From: Rhodobacter sp.
GTDB lineage: Bacteria; Pseudomonadota; Alphaproteobacteria; Rhodobacterales; Rhodobacteraceae
Direction: 5' to 3'
Length of the DNA stretch: 64,000 bases
NCBI GenBank assembly: GCA_020637595.1
Contig: JACKKE010000007.1
Location: 124,001 to 188,000 of the forward strand
Positions within the stretch are counted from its first letter, which is position 1. Every line of letters starts with the position of its first letter. Of the stretch, positions 1 through 8,859 are shown in pieces. The position numbers and the translations under genes are program-made. The notes under the pieces are model-generated. The model saw nothing but the letters and a program-made list of their open reading frames with translations, made no database searches and was not told the DNA's origin.

Positions 1-720
1 GTAATGCGGCACCCGGCCCTCGCGCAGGGCCTTTTGTTCATAGCGGGTCGAGGGCCAGTCGGCCCAGGCCTCGCCGCCTTGCGCGACCAGCGTGAACCCG
101 GCCGGCGGCACCTCTTCCAGCGTCTGGCGGACGTAATCGGGAATATCCGTCGCCACCCGGAACTCGGCCCCCGGCGCCATCGCCCGGTGCAGGGGTTCCA
201 GATGCTCGGGCGTCACGAAGCGGCGGCGGTGGTGGCGCGCCTTGGGCCAGGGGTCGGGATAGTTCAGGAACGCCTTTGACAGGCAGCCCTCTGGCAGCAC
301 ATCGAAGAGGTCGCGCACATCCCCCGGGTGGATCTTCAGATTCGAGACCGGCGCGCGGCGCAAGAGGCCCAGCAGCATCGCCACGCCGTTGACGAAGGGC
401 TCGCAGCCGATGAACCGCACCTGCGGGTAGCGCGCCGCCATCGCCGCCAGATGCTCGCCGCCGCCAAAGCCGATCTCCAGCCACAGCGGCCCCTCGCCGG
501 GGATCGCCGCACTCAGATCCAACATGTCGCGCCCGGGGCTCTCGTCGATGCTGACGCCCCGCAACCGCAGCGCCGAGAGATCCTCGGACAGGTATTCCTT
601 CTGGCTTGGCCGCAGGGTCTTGCCATGCACCCGGCCATAGAAATTGCGATGCGTCCTGAGCGCCGCCAGGGCGGGGTGCGGCGGCAGGTCGGGTTTGGGG
701 TCTTGGCGGTCATCGGTCAT
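1..720 (-). CDS. trmB: tRNA (guanine-N7-)-methyltransferase, 3' end cut by window
   Basis: TrmB makes m7G46 in the variable loop of tRNA using S-adenosylmethionine. The reading frame begins at the ATG at 718-720 (MTDDRQDPKPDLPPHPAL) and stays open through the last codon visible at 1-3, 240 codons, so the stop lies outside the window. Family hallmarks include the SAM-binding stretch LEIGFGGGEHLA and the PDPWPKARHHRRRF loop, which in TrmB binds the target guanine. The C-terminal segment DWPSTRYEQKALREGRVPHY is also typical, so only the stop is probably missing. It follows the DUF606 transporter on the same strand by about 40 bp and may be cotranscribed with it. Cytoplasmic. Confidence 0.93.
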   Translation of the reverse strand, partial: MTDDRQDPKPDLPPHPALAALRTHRNFYGRVHGKTLRPSQKEYLSEDLSALRLRGVSIDESPGRDMLDLSAAIPGEGPLWLEIGFGGGEHLAAMAARYPQVRFIGCEPFVNGVAMLLGLLRRAPVSNLKIHPGDVRDLFDVLPEGCLSKAFLNYPDPWPKARHHRRRFVTPEHLEPLHRAMAPGAEFRVATDIPDYVRQTLEEVPPAGFTLVAQGGEAWADWPSTRYEQKALREGRVPHY

Positions 721-760
721 GGCCCGCGCCTCTATCGGTCCGTGTCGGCCTGCGCAAGGC

Positions 761-1207
761 TCAGGCGCGCTGGATCATGTAAAGACCGAGCGCCATCACC
801 CCGATCCCGGCGCCACGCATCAGCGTGATCGGCCGCACGATCGCCCCGAACAGCCCGAACTGGTCGATCGCCGCGGCCGAGATCATCTGCCCCAGCAGCA
901 CAAAGAACACCGCGTTGCCGACCCCGAAGCGTGGCGCGACAAAGGTCACCGACAGCACATAGAACGCGACCAGAAGACCGCCCAGGAACAGGTGCCAGGG
1001 CTGGCCGGCAAGCCGTGCAAAGCCAGCCGGTCCCTGGGTCGCCAGCATCACCACGGTCGCCCCGGTCAGCGCCACGCAGAACAGCACCACCGCGGCGACC
1101 GTGGGCGAGGCGATCCGCGCGCCCAGTTGTGCGTTCAGCGCGGCGAGGATCGGAATGCCGATCCCGGCCGCCAGCATGATCGCCGCATAGCGCATGGTTT
1201 CGCTCAT
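761..1207 (-). CDS. DMT-superfamily (DUF606/YdcZ-like) membrane protein
   Basis: A small integral membrane protein of 148 residues with about five hydrophobic helices and almost no soluble part. It resembles the DUF606 half-size members of the drug/metabolite transporter superfamily; the substrate cannot be told from sequence. I start it at MSETMRYA, behind a purine-rich ribosome site (GGGAGGGGCGGGA), rather than at the longer open frame starting at 1261. It lies between the KefB-like antiporter and trmB on the same strand, with 62 bp upstream and 40 bp downstream, so it is probably part of that transcript. Such half-size proteins are expected to work as dimers. Confidence 0.75.
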   Translation of the reverse strand: MSETMRYAAIMLAAGIGIPILAALNAQLGARIASPTVAAVVLFCVALTGATVVMLATQGPAGFARLAGQPWHLFLGGLLVAFYVLSVTFVAPRFGVGNAVFFVLLGQMISAAAIDQFGLFGAIVRPITLMRGAGIGVMALGLYMIQRA

Positions 1208-1269
1208 TCCCGCCCCTCCCCTGGTTGGCCGCAGACTGGCCCAAGCCCCGGCGCACCGCAAGGGGCCAC

Positions 1270-2940
1270 TCAGAACCCGCAGCCCTCGGAAATGCGCTGC
1301 ACCGCTCCCTCGGCGGCATCCTCGAAGGGGGCCAGAACCAGCGTCGCACCCAGCGCCATAAAGGGCTCGGCCTCGTCACGGTGGTTCACGGTGACGGCGA
1401 CCTCGCCATCATAGCCCACCGCCCGCAGCGCGTGCAGAAAGGCCGGATAGCGGTCGGCATCGCTGAGCGCACCGCGCCCCGGTGGCACCGCCGAGATCAC
1501 GGCCTTGACCCCGCGCAGCGGCAGATGGGCCATGAACTCGGGATCGGTGGCATCGCCGAAATGCGCGTCCAGCCCCATCGCCCGCCAGTTGCGCAGGGCC
1601 TCGGGGTCGAAATCGACCCCCAGCAGGCGAAACCCTCGCGCCTTCAGCCCCTGACCGATGCGGCAGCCATAGCGCCCCAGCCCGAGGATCACCACGTCAT
1701 AGCCGGCGCCCGTGCGCTCGGGGCTGTCCTCGCGCACTTCGGCGGCCGGTGATCGACGCTCGAACCACCGCAACAGCGGTTCGATCCGCGCATGCAGCCG
1801 GTGGGCATGGTTCACGCCGTAAACCGACAGCGCGATGGTGATCAGTCCGACCAGCGTGACCAGCGCCGCATCGGGCTCGCTCACTTGCCCCAGGCCAACG
1901 CCCATCGCCATGAAGATCAGCGAAAACTCCGAGATCTGCCCCAGCGTCACCCCCGCCAGGAACCCGGTCCGCGCACGGTAACCCAGCGCCCCCATGATCG
2001 CCATGACGATCACCGGCTTGCCCAGCAGGACAAACGCCGACAGCACCAGTGCCGGCCCGATCTGCGCGCCGAGCCCGTGCAGGTCCAGCCCCGTGCCGAG
2101 GCTGAGGAAGAAGAACAGCAGCAGGAAATCGCGCAGCGGCGCCAGCCGCGCACCGATTGCATCGCGAAACGGGGTCGAGGCCAGCGAGACCCCGGCCGCC
2201 AGCCCGCCCAGCTCCTGCCCCAGCCCGGCGGTATCGGCCATCGCCGCAAACCCCGCCGCCCAGCCCACGGCAAAGATCACCACCAGTTCCGGCGAGCGCG
2301 CGATCAGCGACAGCAGCGGCCCTGCCAGCCAGCGCACGAAGACCCAGACCACCGCCAGGATCGCCACGGTTCCCAGCGCCATTGGCGCCAGCGCCGCTTG
2401 GTGATCCCCGCCCCCCGCGCTCAGCGCCGAAACAGCGACCATCGCCAGGACCACCGCCAGATCCTGAACGATCAGGATCCCCAGTGCGATCCGCCCGTGC
2501 AGCGAGTCGATCTCGCGCTTGTCCGACAGCATCTTGACGATGATGATCGTCGAGGAAAACGACAGCGCCAGCGCGACATAGGCCGCGGCCACCGGCGTCA
2601 ACCCCAGCACCAGCGCCAGCGCAAAGCCCAGCCCGGCGCTGAAGGCCATCTGCCCGATCCCCGCGATCACCGCTACCGCCCCCAGGCTGCGGATCAGTGT
2701 CACGTCCAGTTTCAGCCCGACCAGGAACAATAGAACCGCGATCGAAATCTGGCTGAGAAGCGCGATGAAGGCCTCGGACTGCACGAGGCCCATCACGTCC
2801 GGCCCGGCCAGGATACCGGCAGCGATGAAGGCCACGACCAGTGGCTGGCGCAGTGCCATCCCCGCCAGCCCTAGCCCTGCCGCCAGCAGGACCAGCAGCG
2901 CAACCTCCGTGAACACGGGCGCCAACGAGGCGTCGTGCAT
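1270..2940 (-). CDS. KefB/YbaL-type monovalent cation:proton antiporter with TrkA-N domain
   Basis: A 556-residue inner-membrane antiporter. Residues 1 to about 380 hold 12-13 hydrophobic helices of the CPA2 Na+/H+ exchanger fold (for example ALLSQISIAVLLFLVGLKLD). About residues 412-530 form a cytoplasmic Rossmann domain with the glycine-rich loop VVILGLGRYGCRIGQGL, the TrkA-N nucleotide-binding domain that gates KefB/KefC-type K+ efflux. No TrkA-C domain follows, as in YbaL-like members. KefB/KefC proteins exchange K+ for H+ under electrophile stress, but the ion and trigger here are inferred. The start is 6 bp past the stop of the yibQ-like gene, so translation is probably coupled. Confidence 0.88.
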   Translation of the reverse strand: MHDASLAPVFTEVALLVLLAAGLGLAGMALRQPLVVAFIAAGILAGPDVMGLVQSEAFIALLSQISIAVLLFLVGLKLDVTLIRSLGAVAVIAGIGQMAFSAGLGFALALVLGLTPVAAAYVALALSFSSTIIIVKMLSDKREIDSLHGRIALGILIVQDLAVVLAMVAVSALSAGGGDHQAALAPMALGTVAILAVVWVFVRWLAGPLLSLIARSPELVVIFAVGWAAGFAAMADTAGLGQELGGLAAGVSLASTPFRDAIGARLAPLRDFLLLFFFLSLGTGLDLHGLGAQIGPALVLSAFVLLGKPVIVMAIMGALGYRARTGFLAGVTLGQISEFSLIFMAMGVGLGQVSEPDAALVTLVGLITIALSVYGVNHAHRLHARIEPLLRWFERRSPAAEVREDSPERTGAGYDVVILGLGRYGCRIGQGLKARGFRLLGVDFDPEALRNWRAMGLDAHFGDATDPEFMAHLPLRGVKAVISAVPPGRGALSDADRYPAFLHALRAVGYDGEVAVTVNHRDEAEPFMALGATLVLAPFEDAAEGAVQRISEGCGF

Positions 2941-2946
2941 CGCCGG

Positions 2947-5025
2947 TTACTCCTGCACCAACACCGCCGAGGCCGGCGCCAGCACCACCTCGCCGGTCGC
3001 CGCGGCCCAGCTGCGCAGCACGGCCATCGTCTCGGGGTTCGCAGCCGAACCGGCGATCAGGATGCCATCGCTGCGCCCCGCCTCGAAGGCCGCGCGGTCG
3101 ATCAGCCGGCGCATGGTGGTTTCACTCTGGCCAGAGTCGTCGATCGTGCGATAGAGGCCGGTCGCCGGCAGCCCGGCCTCATGGGCGGCCTGCAGGAAGG
3201 CATCGAGCCCGCGGCGGCGGCTGATCACCGCCAACCCCTCGGAGGCCAGGCCCAGCGCCATTTCGCGCGCCAGTGCCCGGCTGCTGTTGATCGGATCCTG
3301 CCAGACGTCCATCACGCCGATGGCCTCGGGGAACACCCGCCGCCAGGCGTCCAACGTCACTGCGATATCGGACGGGGTTGCCAGTGGCGGGACATTGCGC
3401 GCCAGCAGCACGATTTCATGGCCGGCGGCGCGATAGGCCTCGGCCCGCAGCGCCGCCTCGGGATCGAAGGGGTCGATGGCGATGGTCGCCGCAAAGGGCA
3501 GTTCGACCAACGCGCCCTCGGCGGCCGCCGCATCATAGAGGACAACCCCCAGCGGGCGCTGGCCCGCCGCCAGATCCACCTGTGCGGCATAGCGTTGCCA
3601 GGTCGGGCTGGACGGCGCGGCCTCGGCAGGCGCGCGGCCCGCCGGGCGCACACCCCCAGCCTGTGCCCCGATGCTGGGCAGTCGGCCCACGGTCACACCG
3701 TCCACCGCCCCGCCGAACCCGGGGGCAGCCGCCGCGTCGCCGCCGCGGCGCACCGCCACCTGGGCGTTGCCGGTCGGCATCGCCTGCACGCGCGGTAACG
3801 GTTGCGATGCCACGGGGGCCGCCGCCTCGTCCCGGCCCTCGGCGGGCGCGGGCGTCTCGGGCAGGGCCTCGGCAGCCGGTTCCTGTGGTGCGGCAGGGTC
3901 GGCGACGGGGTCCGGGGCGGTGTCAGGGGCCGGTGTGTCGGCAATCGGGGCGTCCCCGGCCTGCACCGCCGGGGCATTCGCCGCAGGGGGCACCGTCTGG
4001 GTATCGTCATTTGGCGCCTCGGCAGCCGGGGGCGGGGCGATATCGGTGGCCACGGCGTCGGTCTGCCTGTCATCAGCCTGCGCATCGCCGGCCGGCACCT
4101 GCGCGGCATCGGTTGCGTCTGCAGCGACCTGGCCCCCGTCAACCACCGGCTCCTCCGTCATCGGCACCGCGGCCGACACCGCATCGCTGGCCGGCACCTC
4201 GTCGGACAGCACCGCAGCAGGCGCATCGCCGGTTTGCGTGTTCCCGGCCGGCGCCCTGTCGGACGGGGCCCCTTCTGTCAGAGCCTCGTCTGTCTGAGCT
4301 CCGTCCTCGATCGCCCCCCCGGCACCAGCCGGGCTGGTCCCCTCCAGCACGGCGCCCGTATCGGGCTGCGCCAGCGACGGCGCCGCATCCTCGGCAACCG
4401 CGGGCGCGGCGGGAGCGGTGGCTGCCGCCTCCTGCGGTTCGGCCGGCGCCGAAGCGATCGCCGGGGCATCCACAGCCCCCTCGGCCTGCGGTGTCCCGGC
4501 ACCGCCGGTCCCCTGGGCGGAGACCGGAGCATCGGCAACCGGGCCATCCGGCGCCGGGGTCACCGCCGGTGCGTCCCCGGCACCGTCTTCGGTCGCGTCG
4601 TCGGTTCCACCGGCGGCATCCCGTGCCCCGATGTCCCCCTCATCGGCCACGGCAACTGCGGCTTCCGGCGCGTCAGCAACCAGCGCCACGTTTGCCGCGG
4701 TCGTATCCGCCTGCACGGGGGGCTCGGCGTCATCGGTAGTCCCGGCCGGCTGAGCTGCCCCGGTCCGGGGATCTGCCGGAGCTGCCGCCGGTGCCTCCTG
4801 CGGTTCCGCGGTCTCGGCCGGGGCCGGCATCGTGGCGTCGGGTGCAGGATCCTGCACCGCCGGCTGGTCCCCGGCCTGCGACGGCGCGGGCGCGGGTCCG
4901 GGCACGGGTCCGGGCACGGATCCGGGCGCGGGGGGATCCTCGACGGGGAACACCACCGACAGCACCGCAAAGCCCAGCGCAAAGCTGAGAACCCCGGTGA
5001 CGATCCCCTTGACGAACCCGCCCAT
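2947..5025 (-). CDS. yibQ: YibQ-like divergent polysaccharide deacetylase with long Ala/Pro linker
   Basis: This 692-residue protein has an N-terminal membrane anchor (FVKGIVTGVLSFALGFAVLSVV), then roughly 400 residues of low-complexity sequence rich in Ala, Pro, Asp, Glu and Thr, then a globular C-terminal domain from about residue 465. The domain (LPFAATIAIDPFDPEA, HEIVLLARN, IGVMDVWQDPINSS) matches the divergent polysaccharide deacetylase family (YibQ, DUF610). The enzymatic role of that family is not established; a periplasmic envelope function is likely. I chose MGGFVKG as the start because AGGAGAAGG lies just upstream. YibQ beside trpG is a common Rhodobacterales order. The linker is far longer than in YibQ proteins of enterobacteria (about 320 residues in all). 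Confidence 0.82.
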   Translation of the reverse strand: MGGFVKGIVTGVLSFALGFAVLSVVFPVEDPPAPGSVPGPVPGPAPAPSQAGDQPAVQDPAPDATMPAPAETAEPQEAPAAAPADPRTGAAQPAGTTDDAEPPVQADTTAANVALVADAPEAAVAVADEGDIGARDAAGGTDDATEDGAGDAPAVTPAPDGPVADAPVSAQGTGGAGTPQAEGAVDAPAIASAPAEPQEAAATAPAAPAVAEDAAPSLAQPDTGAVLEGTSPAGAGGAIEDGAQTDEALTEGAPSDRAPAGNTQTGDAPAAVLSDEVPASDAVSAAVPMTEEPVVDGGQVAADATDAAQVPAGDAQADDRQTDAVATDIAPPPAAEAPNDDTQTVPPAANAPAVQAGDAPIADTPAPDTAPDPVADPAAPQEPAAEALPETPAPAEGRDEAAAPVASQPLPRVQAMPTGNAQVAVRRGGDAAAAPGFGGAVDGVTVGRLPSIGAQAGGVRPAGRAPAEAAPSSPTWQRYAAQVDLAAGQRPLGVVLYDAAAAEGALVELPFAATIAIDPFDPEAALRAEAYRAAGHEIVLLARNVPPLATPSDIAVTLDAWRRVFPEAIGVMDVWQDPINSSRALAREMALGLASEGLAVISRRRGLDAFLQAAHEAGLPATGLYRTIDDSGQSETTMRRLIDRAAFEAGRSDGILIAGSAANPETMAVLRSWAAATGEVVLAPASAVLVQE

Positions 5026-5177
5026 GATGCGCCTTCTCCTGCTGCCTCGGACTCTTTGCGCCAATATACGCGACCCGCACGGCGGATGCACCCCTGCGGC
5101 GCGTCACACGGGCTTGACCCCGCCCGGCACGGGGTTGCATGTAGGGGCACCTGCCGCCCCTGCCCCGGACCCCTGCA

Positions 5178-5774
5178 ATGCTGCTTCTGATCGACAATTA
5201 CGACAGCTTCACCTACAACCTCGTGCATTATTTCGGTGAACTCGGCGCCGATGTCGTGGTTCGGCGCAACGACGCGCTGGATGTGCAGCAGGCAATGGCG
5301 ATGAACCCGGCGGCGATCGTCCTCAGCCCCGGACCCTGCGACCCTGACCAGGCCGGGATCTGCCTGCCGCTGGTCGCCGCCGCCGCCGAAACCCGCACAC
5401 CGCTGCTGGGGGTCTGCCTGGGGCACCAGACCATCGGCCAGGCCTTTGGCGGCAAGGTGGTGCGCGCGGGCGAGATCGTGCATGGCAAGATGGGCACCAT
5501 CGTGCACGAAGGGCGCGGCGTGTTTGCCGGCCTGCCCTCGCCCCTGAAGGCCACGCGCTATCATTCGCTGATCGTCGAGCGCGAGAGCCTGCCCGACTGC
5601 CTCGAGGTCACCGCCTGGCTGGAAGACGGCATGATCATGGGGCTGCGCCACCGCGATCTGCCGATCGAGGGGGTCCAGTTCCACCCCGAGAGCATCGCCT
5701 CGGAACATGGCCACGCGATGCTCGGGAATTTCCTGACCAGCGCGGGCGTGGCCCCTGCAGGAGTGCCGGCATGA
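5178..5774 (+). CDS. trpG: Anthranilate synthase component II (glutamine amidotransferase)
   Basis: This class I glutamine amidotransferase of 198 residues supplies ammonia to TrpE for anthranilate synthesis, the first step of tryptophan biosynthesis. It may also serve aminodeoxychorismate synthase, as PabA does in many bacteria. The N-terminus LLLIDNYDSFTYNLVHY is diagnostic, and the catalytic triad is visible as C80 (LLGVCLGHQ), H169 and E171 (QFHPESIASEHG). It overlaps trpD by four bases (ATGA), so the two are translationally coupled. No good Shine-Dalgarno sequence precedes the start. trpE is not in the window. Confidence 0.96.
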   Translation: MLLLIDNYDSFTYNLVHYFGELGADVVVRRNDALDVQQAMAMNPAAIVLSPGPCDPDQAGICLPLVAAAAETRTPLLGVCLGHQTIGQAFGGKVVRAGEIVHGKMGTIVHEGRGVFAGLPSPLKATRYHSLIVERESLPDCLEVTAWLEDGMIMGLRHRDLPIEGVQFHPESIASEHGHAMLGNFLTSAGVAPAGVPA

Positions 5775-6787
5775 GCAACCTCAAACCCCTGATCGCCACT
5801 GCCGTCGACCGGCCGCTGACCCGCGCCGAGGCACAGGAGGCGTTTTCGATCCTGTTCGCGGGCGATGCGACGCCGGCGCAGATGGGCGGATTCCTGATGA
5901 CCCTGCGCACGCGGGGCGAGACGGTCGACGAATACGCCGCCGCCGCGGACGTGATGCGCCGCCGCTGCGTGCCGGTCCGGGCCCCGAAGGGGGCGATAGA
6001 CATCGTCGGCACGGGCGGCGACGGCAAGGGCACGCTGAACATCTCGACGGCGACGGCCTTTGTCGTTGCAGGCGCGGGCGTGCCCGTGGCCAAGCACGGC
6101 AACCGCAACCTGTCGTCGAAATCCGGCGCTGCGGACGCGCTCGGCGCGCTGGGCATCGAGGTGATGGTCGGCGCCGGCATCGTCGAGCGGGAACTGGCCG
6201 AGGTCGGCATCGGCTTTATGATGGCGCCGATGCATCACCCCGCGATGCGCCATGTCGGCCCGGTGCGCGCCGAACTGGGCACGCGGACGATCTTCAACAT
6301 CCTCGGACCGCTGACCAATCCCGCCGGTGTCAAACGACAGCTGACCGGGGCGTTCTCGCCGACGCTGATCCGGCCGATGGCCGAGGTGCTGCAGACGCTG
6401 GGGTCGGAAAAGGCCTGGCTGGTGCATGGCGGCGACGGCACCGACGAGCTGTCGATCGCCGAACCCTCGCTGGTGGTGGCGCTGGAGGACGGCGCGATCC
6501 ATGAATTCACCGTCCACCCCGAGGACGCGGGCCTGCCGGTGCATCCCTTTGCCGACCTGCTGGGCGGCGATGCCGCCGAGAACGGGGCAGAGCTGAGGGC
6601 GGTTCTGGCCGGGGGCGGCCGCGCGGCCTATCGCGATGCTGTGCTGCTGAACGCGGCGGCGGCGCTGGTGGTGGCGGACAAGGCCGCCGATCTCAAGGCC
6701 GGGGTCGAGATCGCGCGCGAAGCGATCCTGTCGGGTGCCGCGGCGGCCAAGGTGGCCGGGCTGGCGGCGCTGTCTCCGGTGAAGTAA
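5771..6787 (+). CDS. trpD: Anthranilate phosphoribosyltransferase
   Basis: TrpD (338 residues) joins anthranilate to phosphoribosyl pyrophosphate, the second step of tryptophan synthesis. The PRPP-binding motif GTGGDGKGTLNIST starts at residue 80, and the anthranilate-site motif KHGNRNLSSKSGAAD begins at 108, both intact. Length and ends fit the family. It overlaps trpG by four bases. In many Rhodobacterales trpC, moaC and moeA follow directly; here a hairpin and a strong intrinsic terminator follow within 100 bp and trpC is absent. Cytoplasmic homodimer expected. Confidence 0.97.
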   Translation: MSNLKPLIATAVDRPLTRAEAQEAFSILFAGDATPAQMGGFLMTLRTRGETVDEYAAAADVMRRRCVPVRAPKGAIDIVGTGGDGKGTLNISTATAFVVAGAGVPVAKHGNRNLSSKSGAADALGALGIEVMVGAGIVERELAEVGIGFMMAPMHHPAMRHVGPVRAELGTRTIFNILGPLTNPAGVKRQLTGAFSPTLIRPMAEVLQTLGSEKAWLVHGGDGTDELSIAEPSLVVALEDGAIHEFTVHPEDAGLPVHPFADLLGGDAAENGAELRAVLAGGGRAAYRDAVLLNAAAALVVADKAADLKAGVEIAREAILSGAAAAKVAGLAALSPVK

Positions 6788-7098
6788 GGGCTCCCGCCCG
6801 TCGCCCGAAGGATCGAAGATCCTTCGGCTCCGGTTGGGCCATGCTCGCTGACGCGAGCCTGAAGGGGGGCTTTGCCCCCCTCTTTGCTGCGCAAATTCAC
6901 CCCCCAGGATATTTGAGACGCAAAGATGGGTTAAGTTTCACTTTTCCGATGATTTATTGCCTATAGGATCGGATAAGCGACGACTATTTTCAGTTATTCG
7001 ATGATCGTTGGTCAGCGGCCGTTCGGGGATCCGGCCGGTTTCCGACCGGAACACCTGAATGTCTGACGACGGCAGCGGGGCCGGCGCGGGGATCCGGG
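6788..7098. other. 311-bp convergent intergenic region, trpD to DUF6456 gene
   Basis: After the trpD terminators there is a conspicuously AT-rich stretch (about 6930-7010) in otherwise GC-rich DNA. At 6906-6932 it carries a degraded copy of a dispersed ATATTTGAGACGCAAAGATGG-like motif; the overall shape recurs near 32520 and 52990. No convincing ORF or RNA gene was seen. The two flanking genes converge on it. Confidence 0.5.
6805..6885 (+). terminator. trpD 3' hairpin and intrinsic terminator
   Basis: Two structures follow trpD. First is a 10-bp stem with a 3-base loop (CCGAAGGATC, GAA, GATCCTTCGG at 6805-6827). Second is GGGGGGC-TTT-GCCCCCC at 6864-6880 followed by TCTTT, a canonical intrinsic terminator on the plus strand. 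Confidence 0.8.
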
Positions 7099-8142
7099 TC
7101 AGCCGATCATCTTTCCCTGGTCGCCCTGTTCGTCGTAGTGCCGCTTGAGCCGCCAGAGCGCAATCCGCAGCACGATCTTGCCCGAGCGTGCGGACCAGCC
7201 CAGCTTGCGCTCGGCGGTTTCGAGCCCTTCGAGGTGGCAACAGCAGCGCAGCGCCATATCGGCAAGGCCGGGGCCCAGTTCGCGCAGCGCCGCGGCAACC
7301 CGTTCGCGCGCTTCGCGGGGGCCCCGCGGGGCATGGCCCGCGCGCCCGCCACCCTGCACCGGGCCGGTCAGCATCCGGTCCCAGTCGAGCGTCATCCGCG
7401 GCCCCATCTGGGCGACCTCGAAATCCTCGCGCAGGCGTTCGGCGGCCTCGACCAGATCGGGGGTAAGGAACGGGTTGCCGTCGCGGTCGCGCCGCCGGGC
7501 CAGCGCCGCCACCGGGGTTTCGGTGGTCACCGGCCGGGTGCGCCGCGTGTCGTCGGGGTCGATCGCGGGTGAGGCGGCGCGGGGGTCGGTCTGGCCGGTC
7601 AGCCGGCGCAGGGCAGCGCGGCCGGCGGTGGTGATCTCGTAGCGGGCGACCCGGCCGGGCTGCACGCAGGCAATCCAGTCGCGCAGGGCAAAGGCCTCGG
7701 CCACCGGCCGGTCGAGCACCGCGAGGCGCACCGCCCCCCCCGCGCCGTCGCGCAGCACGACGGCGCGGTCCATATCCGGCGCGACCGCCATCAGGGCGCC
7801 GGCCTCGGCCAGGCGCGGCAACACCCGGCGGGCCTCGGCGTCGAGCCGGGCCTCGTCGAGGACGGAAGGGCTGGGGGTGTGGGCGGTCATGGGGCGGCTC
7901 TCCTCGGCGCAGGGAGCGCCCTGGGTGGCTTCCTTGAGCCGGCCCAGCGCGCAGTCGACCAGTGGATCGTCGCGACGGTTTTCGAAACGGCGGACCTGGC
8001 GCATGACAGTCGAGGCATGGACCCCCTCGGTGCGGGCGATCTCGCGCAGCGAGGCGCCGTGTTCGGTATGGGTCAGGTAGACCCGCACGGCAGAGGGAAC
8101 CCAGTCCGGCAGGGTTCCGATCGGCTTGAGATTGGCGGTCAT
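7099..8142 (-). CDS. Helix-turn-helix protein with DUF6456 domain
   Basis: A cytoplasmic protein of about 347 residues. Near the N-terminus a helix-turn-helix is visible (HGASLREIARTEGVHASTVMRQVRR), suggesting DNA binding. The C-terminal region matches DUF6456 (LREDFEVAQMGPRMTLDWDRML, then ALRELGPGLADMALRCCCHLEGLE and the LGWSARSGKIVLRIAL segment). The function of this Rhodobacterales-restricted family is not known. I prefer the ATG at 8142; a GTG at 8217 would add 25 poorly conserved residues. It is divergent from the DUF6477 gene, and I recall the two being neighbours in related genomes, so they may be regulated together. Confidence 0.78.
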   Translation of the reverse strand: MTANLKPIGTLPDWVPSAVRVYLTHTEHGASLREIARTEGVHASTVMRQVRRFENRRDDPLVDCALGRLKEATQGAPCAEESRPMTAHTPSPSVLDEARLDAEARRVLPRLAEAGALMAVAPDMDRAVVLRDGAGGAVRLAVLDRPVAEAFALRDWIACVQPGRVARYEITTAGRAALRRLTGQTDPRAASPAIDPDDTRRTRPVTTETPVAALARRRDRDGNPFLTPDLVEAAERLREDFEVAQMGPRMTLDWDRMLTGPVQGGGRAGHAPRGPREARERVAAALRELGPGLADMALRCCCHLEGLETAERKLGWSARSGKIVLRIALWRLKRHYDEQGDQGKMIG

Positions 8143-8427
8143 CGCGTCCTCGCTGGCCTTGCCACCGGGTTTCTCTGGCCTGGCCCCCGGCGTGGCAGCC
8201 CCGGTGGCCCTGGTCACTTGCAGGTTTCCAAATCGTTAATCAATGCAACCTTTGAGTGTATTCGTTACGGGTTTCTTAACTCGGTCGCGGTGTTTCCATT
8301 TGCTAACCAATTCACAAAGATCGGTTAAAGGCGCCGAACGGTGCGAAGGCCGCCCGACGCAACACCCGTATAAGTTGTGCAACGATGGCGAGGTCCGATT
8401 CCCGAACCCGGCAAAGGAGGCCAAGCG

Positions 8428-8763
8428 ATGAGCTTTGAACCCCGCACCTCGATCGTCACTGTGCTGCACGAGCTGACCGCGATCCGCCGTCCGCGGCTGC
8501 TGCTGCGCACTGCCCGTCATGGCACCCTCGACTACAACCGCGCGACCGACCTGCGGCGGATCCTGCGGCTGCCCGCAACCCCGGCGCCGGGCCCGGCCAC
8601 GGTGCGCGCCCTGATCGCGCTTGAGGCGCAGCAGGAAGAGCTGCGCACCCGGCCGCCGCATGAGGTCGGCAATCCCTGGCGAGCGGCGCGTCATGTCGAG
8701 GTGCTGATCGCTCTGATCGCGGAATCGCGGCTGATGGCCGAGGCCTGCACGCCGACCTGCTGA
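8428..8763 (+). CDS. DUF6477 family protein
   Basis: A small cytoplasmic protein of 111 residues beginning MSFEPRTSIVTVLHELTAIRRPRLLLRTARHG, the recognisable start of the DUF6477 family of Rhodobacterales; no biochemical role is known. The start is fixed by a strong ribosome site (AAAGGAGG) nine bases upstream. It is rich in Arg and Leu and mostly helical in appearance, with no membrane segment. It is transcribed divergently from the helix-turn-helix/DUF6456 gene. The roughly 285 bp between them is AT-richer than its surroundings and contains several TTAA-like stretches, but I cannot assign a regulator. A GC hairpin follows the stop. Confidence 0.78.
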   Translation: MSFEPRTSIVTVLHELTAIRRPRLLLRTARHGTLDYNRATDLRRILRLPATPAPGPATVRALIALEAQQEELRTRPPHEVGNPWRAARHVEVLIALIAESRLMAEACTPTC

Positions 8764-8784
8764 CCCCCGGTCGCTTTCCGGGGG
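8764..8784 (+). terminator. GC hairpin after DUF6477 gene
   Basis: A perfect 7-bp stem CCCCCGG / CCGGGGG with a 7-base loop directly after the stop codon. No U tract follows, so termination would be weak or factor-dependent. Confidence 0.45.
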
Positions 8785-8859
8785 CGGCAGGTCGCTTGCC
8801 CCCTTCCCCCTGTCGCGCACCGGGTTACATTGCGCCCGGAAGGCAGACGGGACAGGCAG

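Noticed and set aside
5111..5142. Sigma-70-like TTGACC ... CATGTA promoter and small hairpin before trpG
   Set aside because: Spacing is 18-19 bases and the -10 match is poor; not enough to call.
8384..8406. tRNA T-arm-like sequence (GGTCCGATTCCC) upstream of the DUF6477 gene
   Set aside because: No acceptor, D or anticodon arms could be fitted around it.
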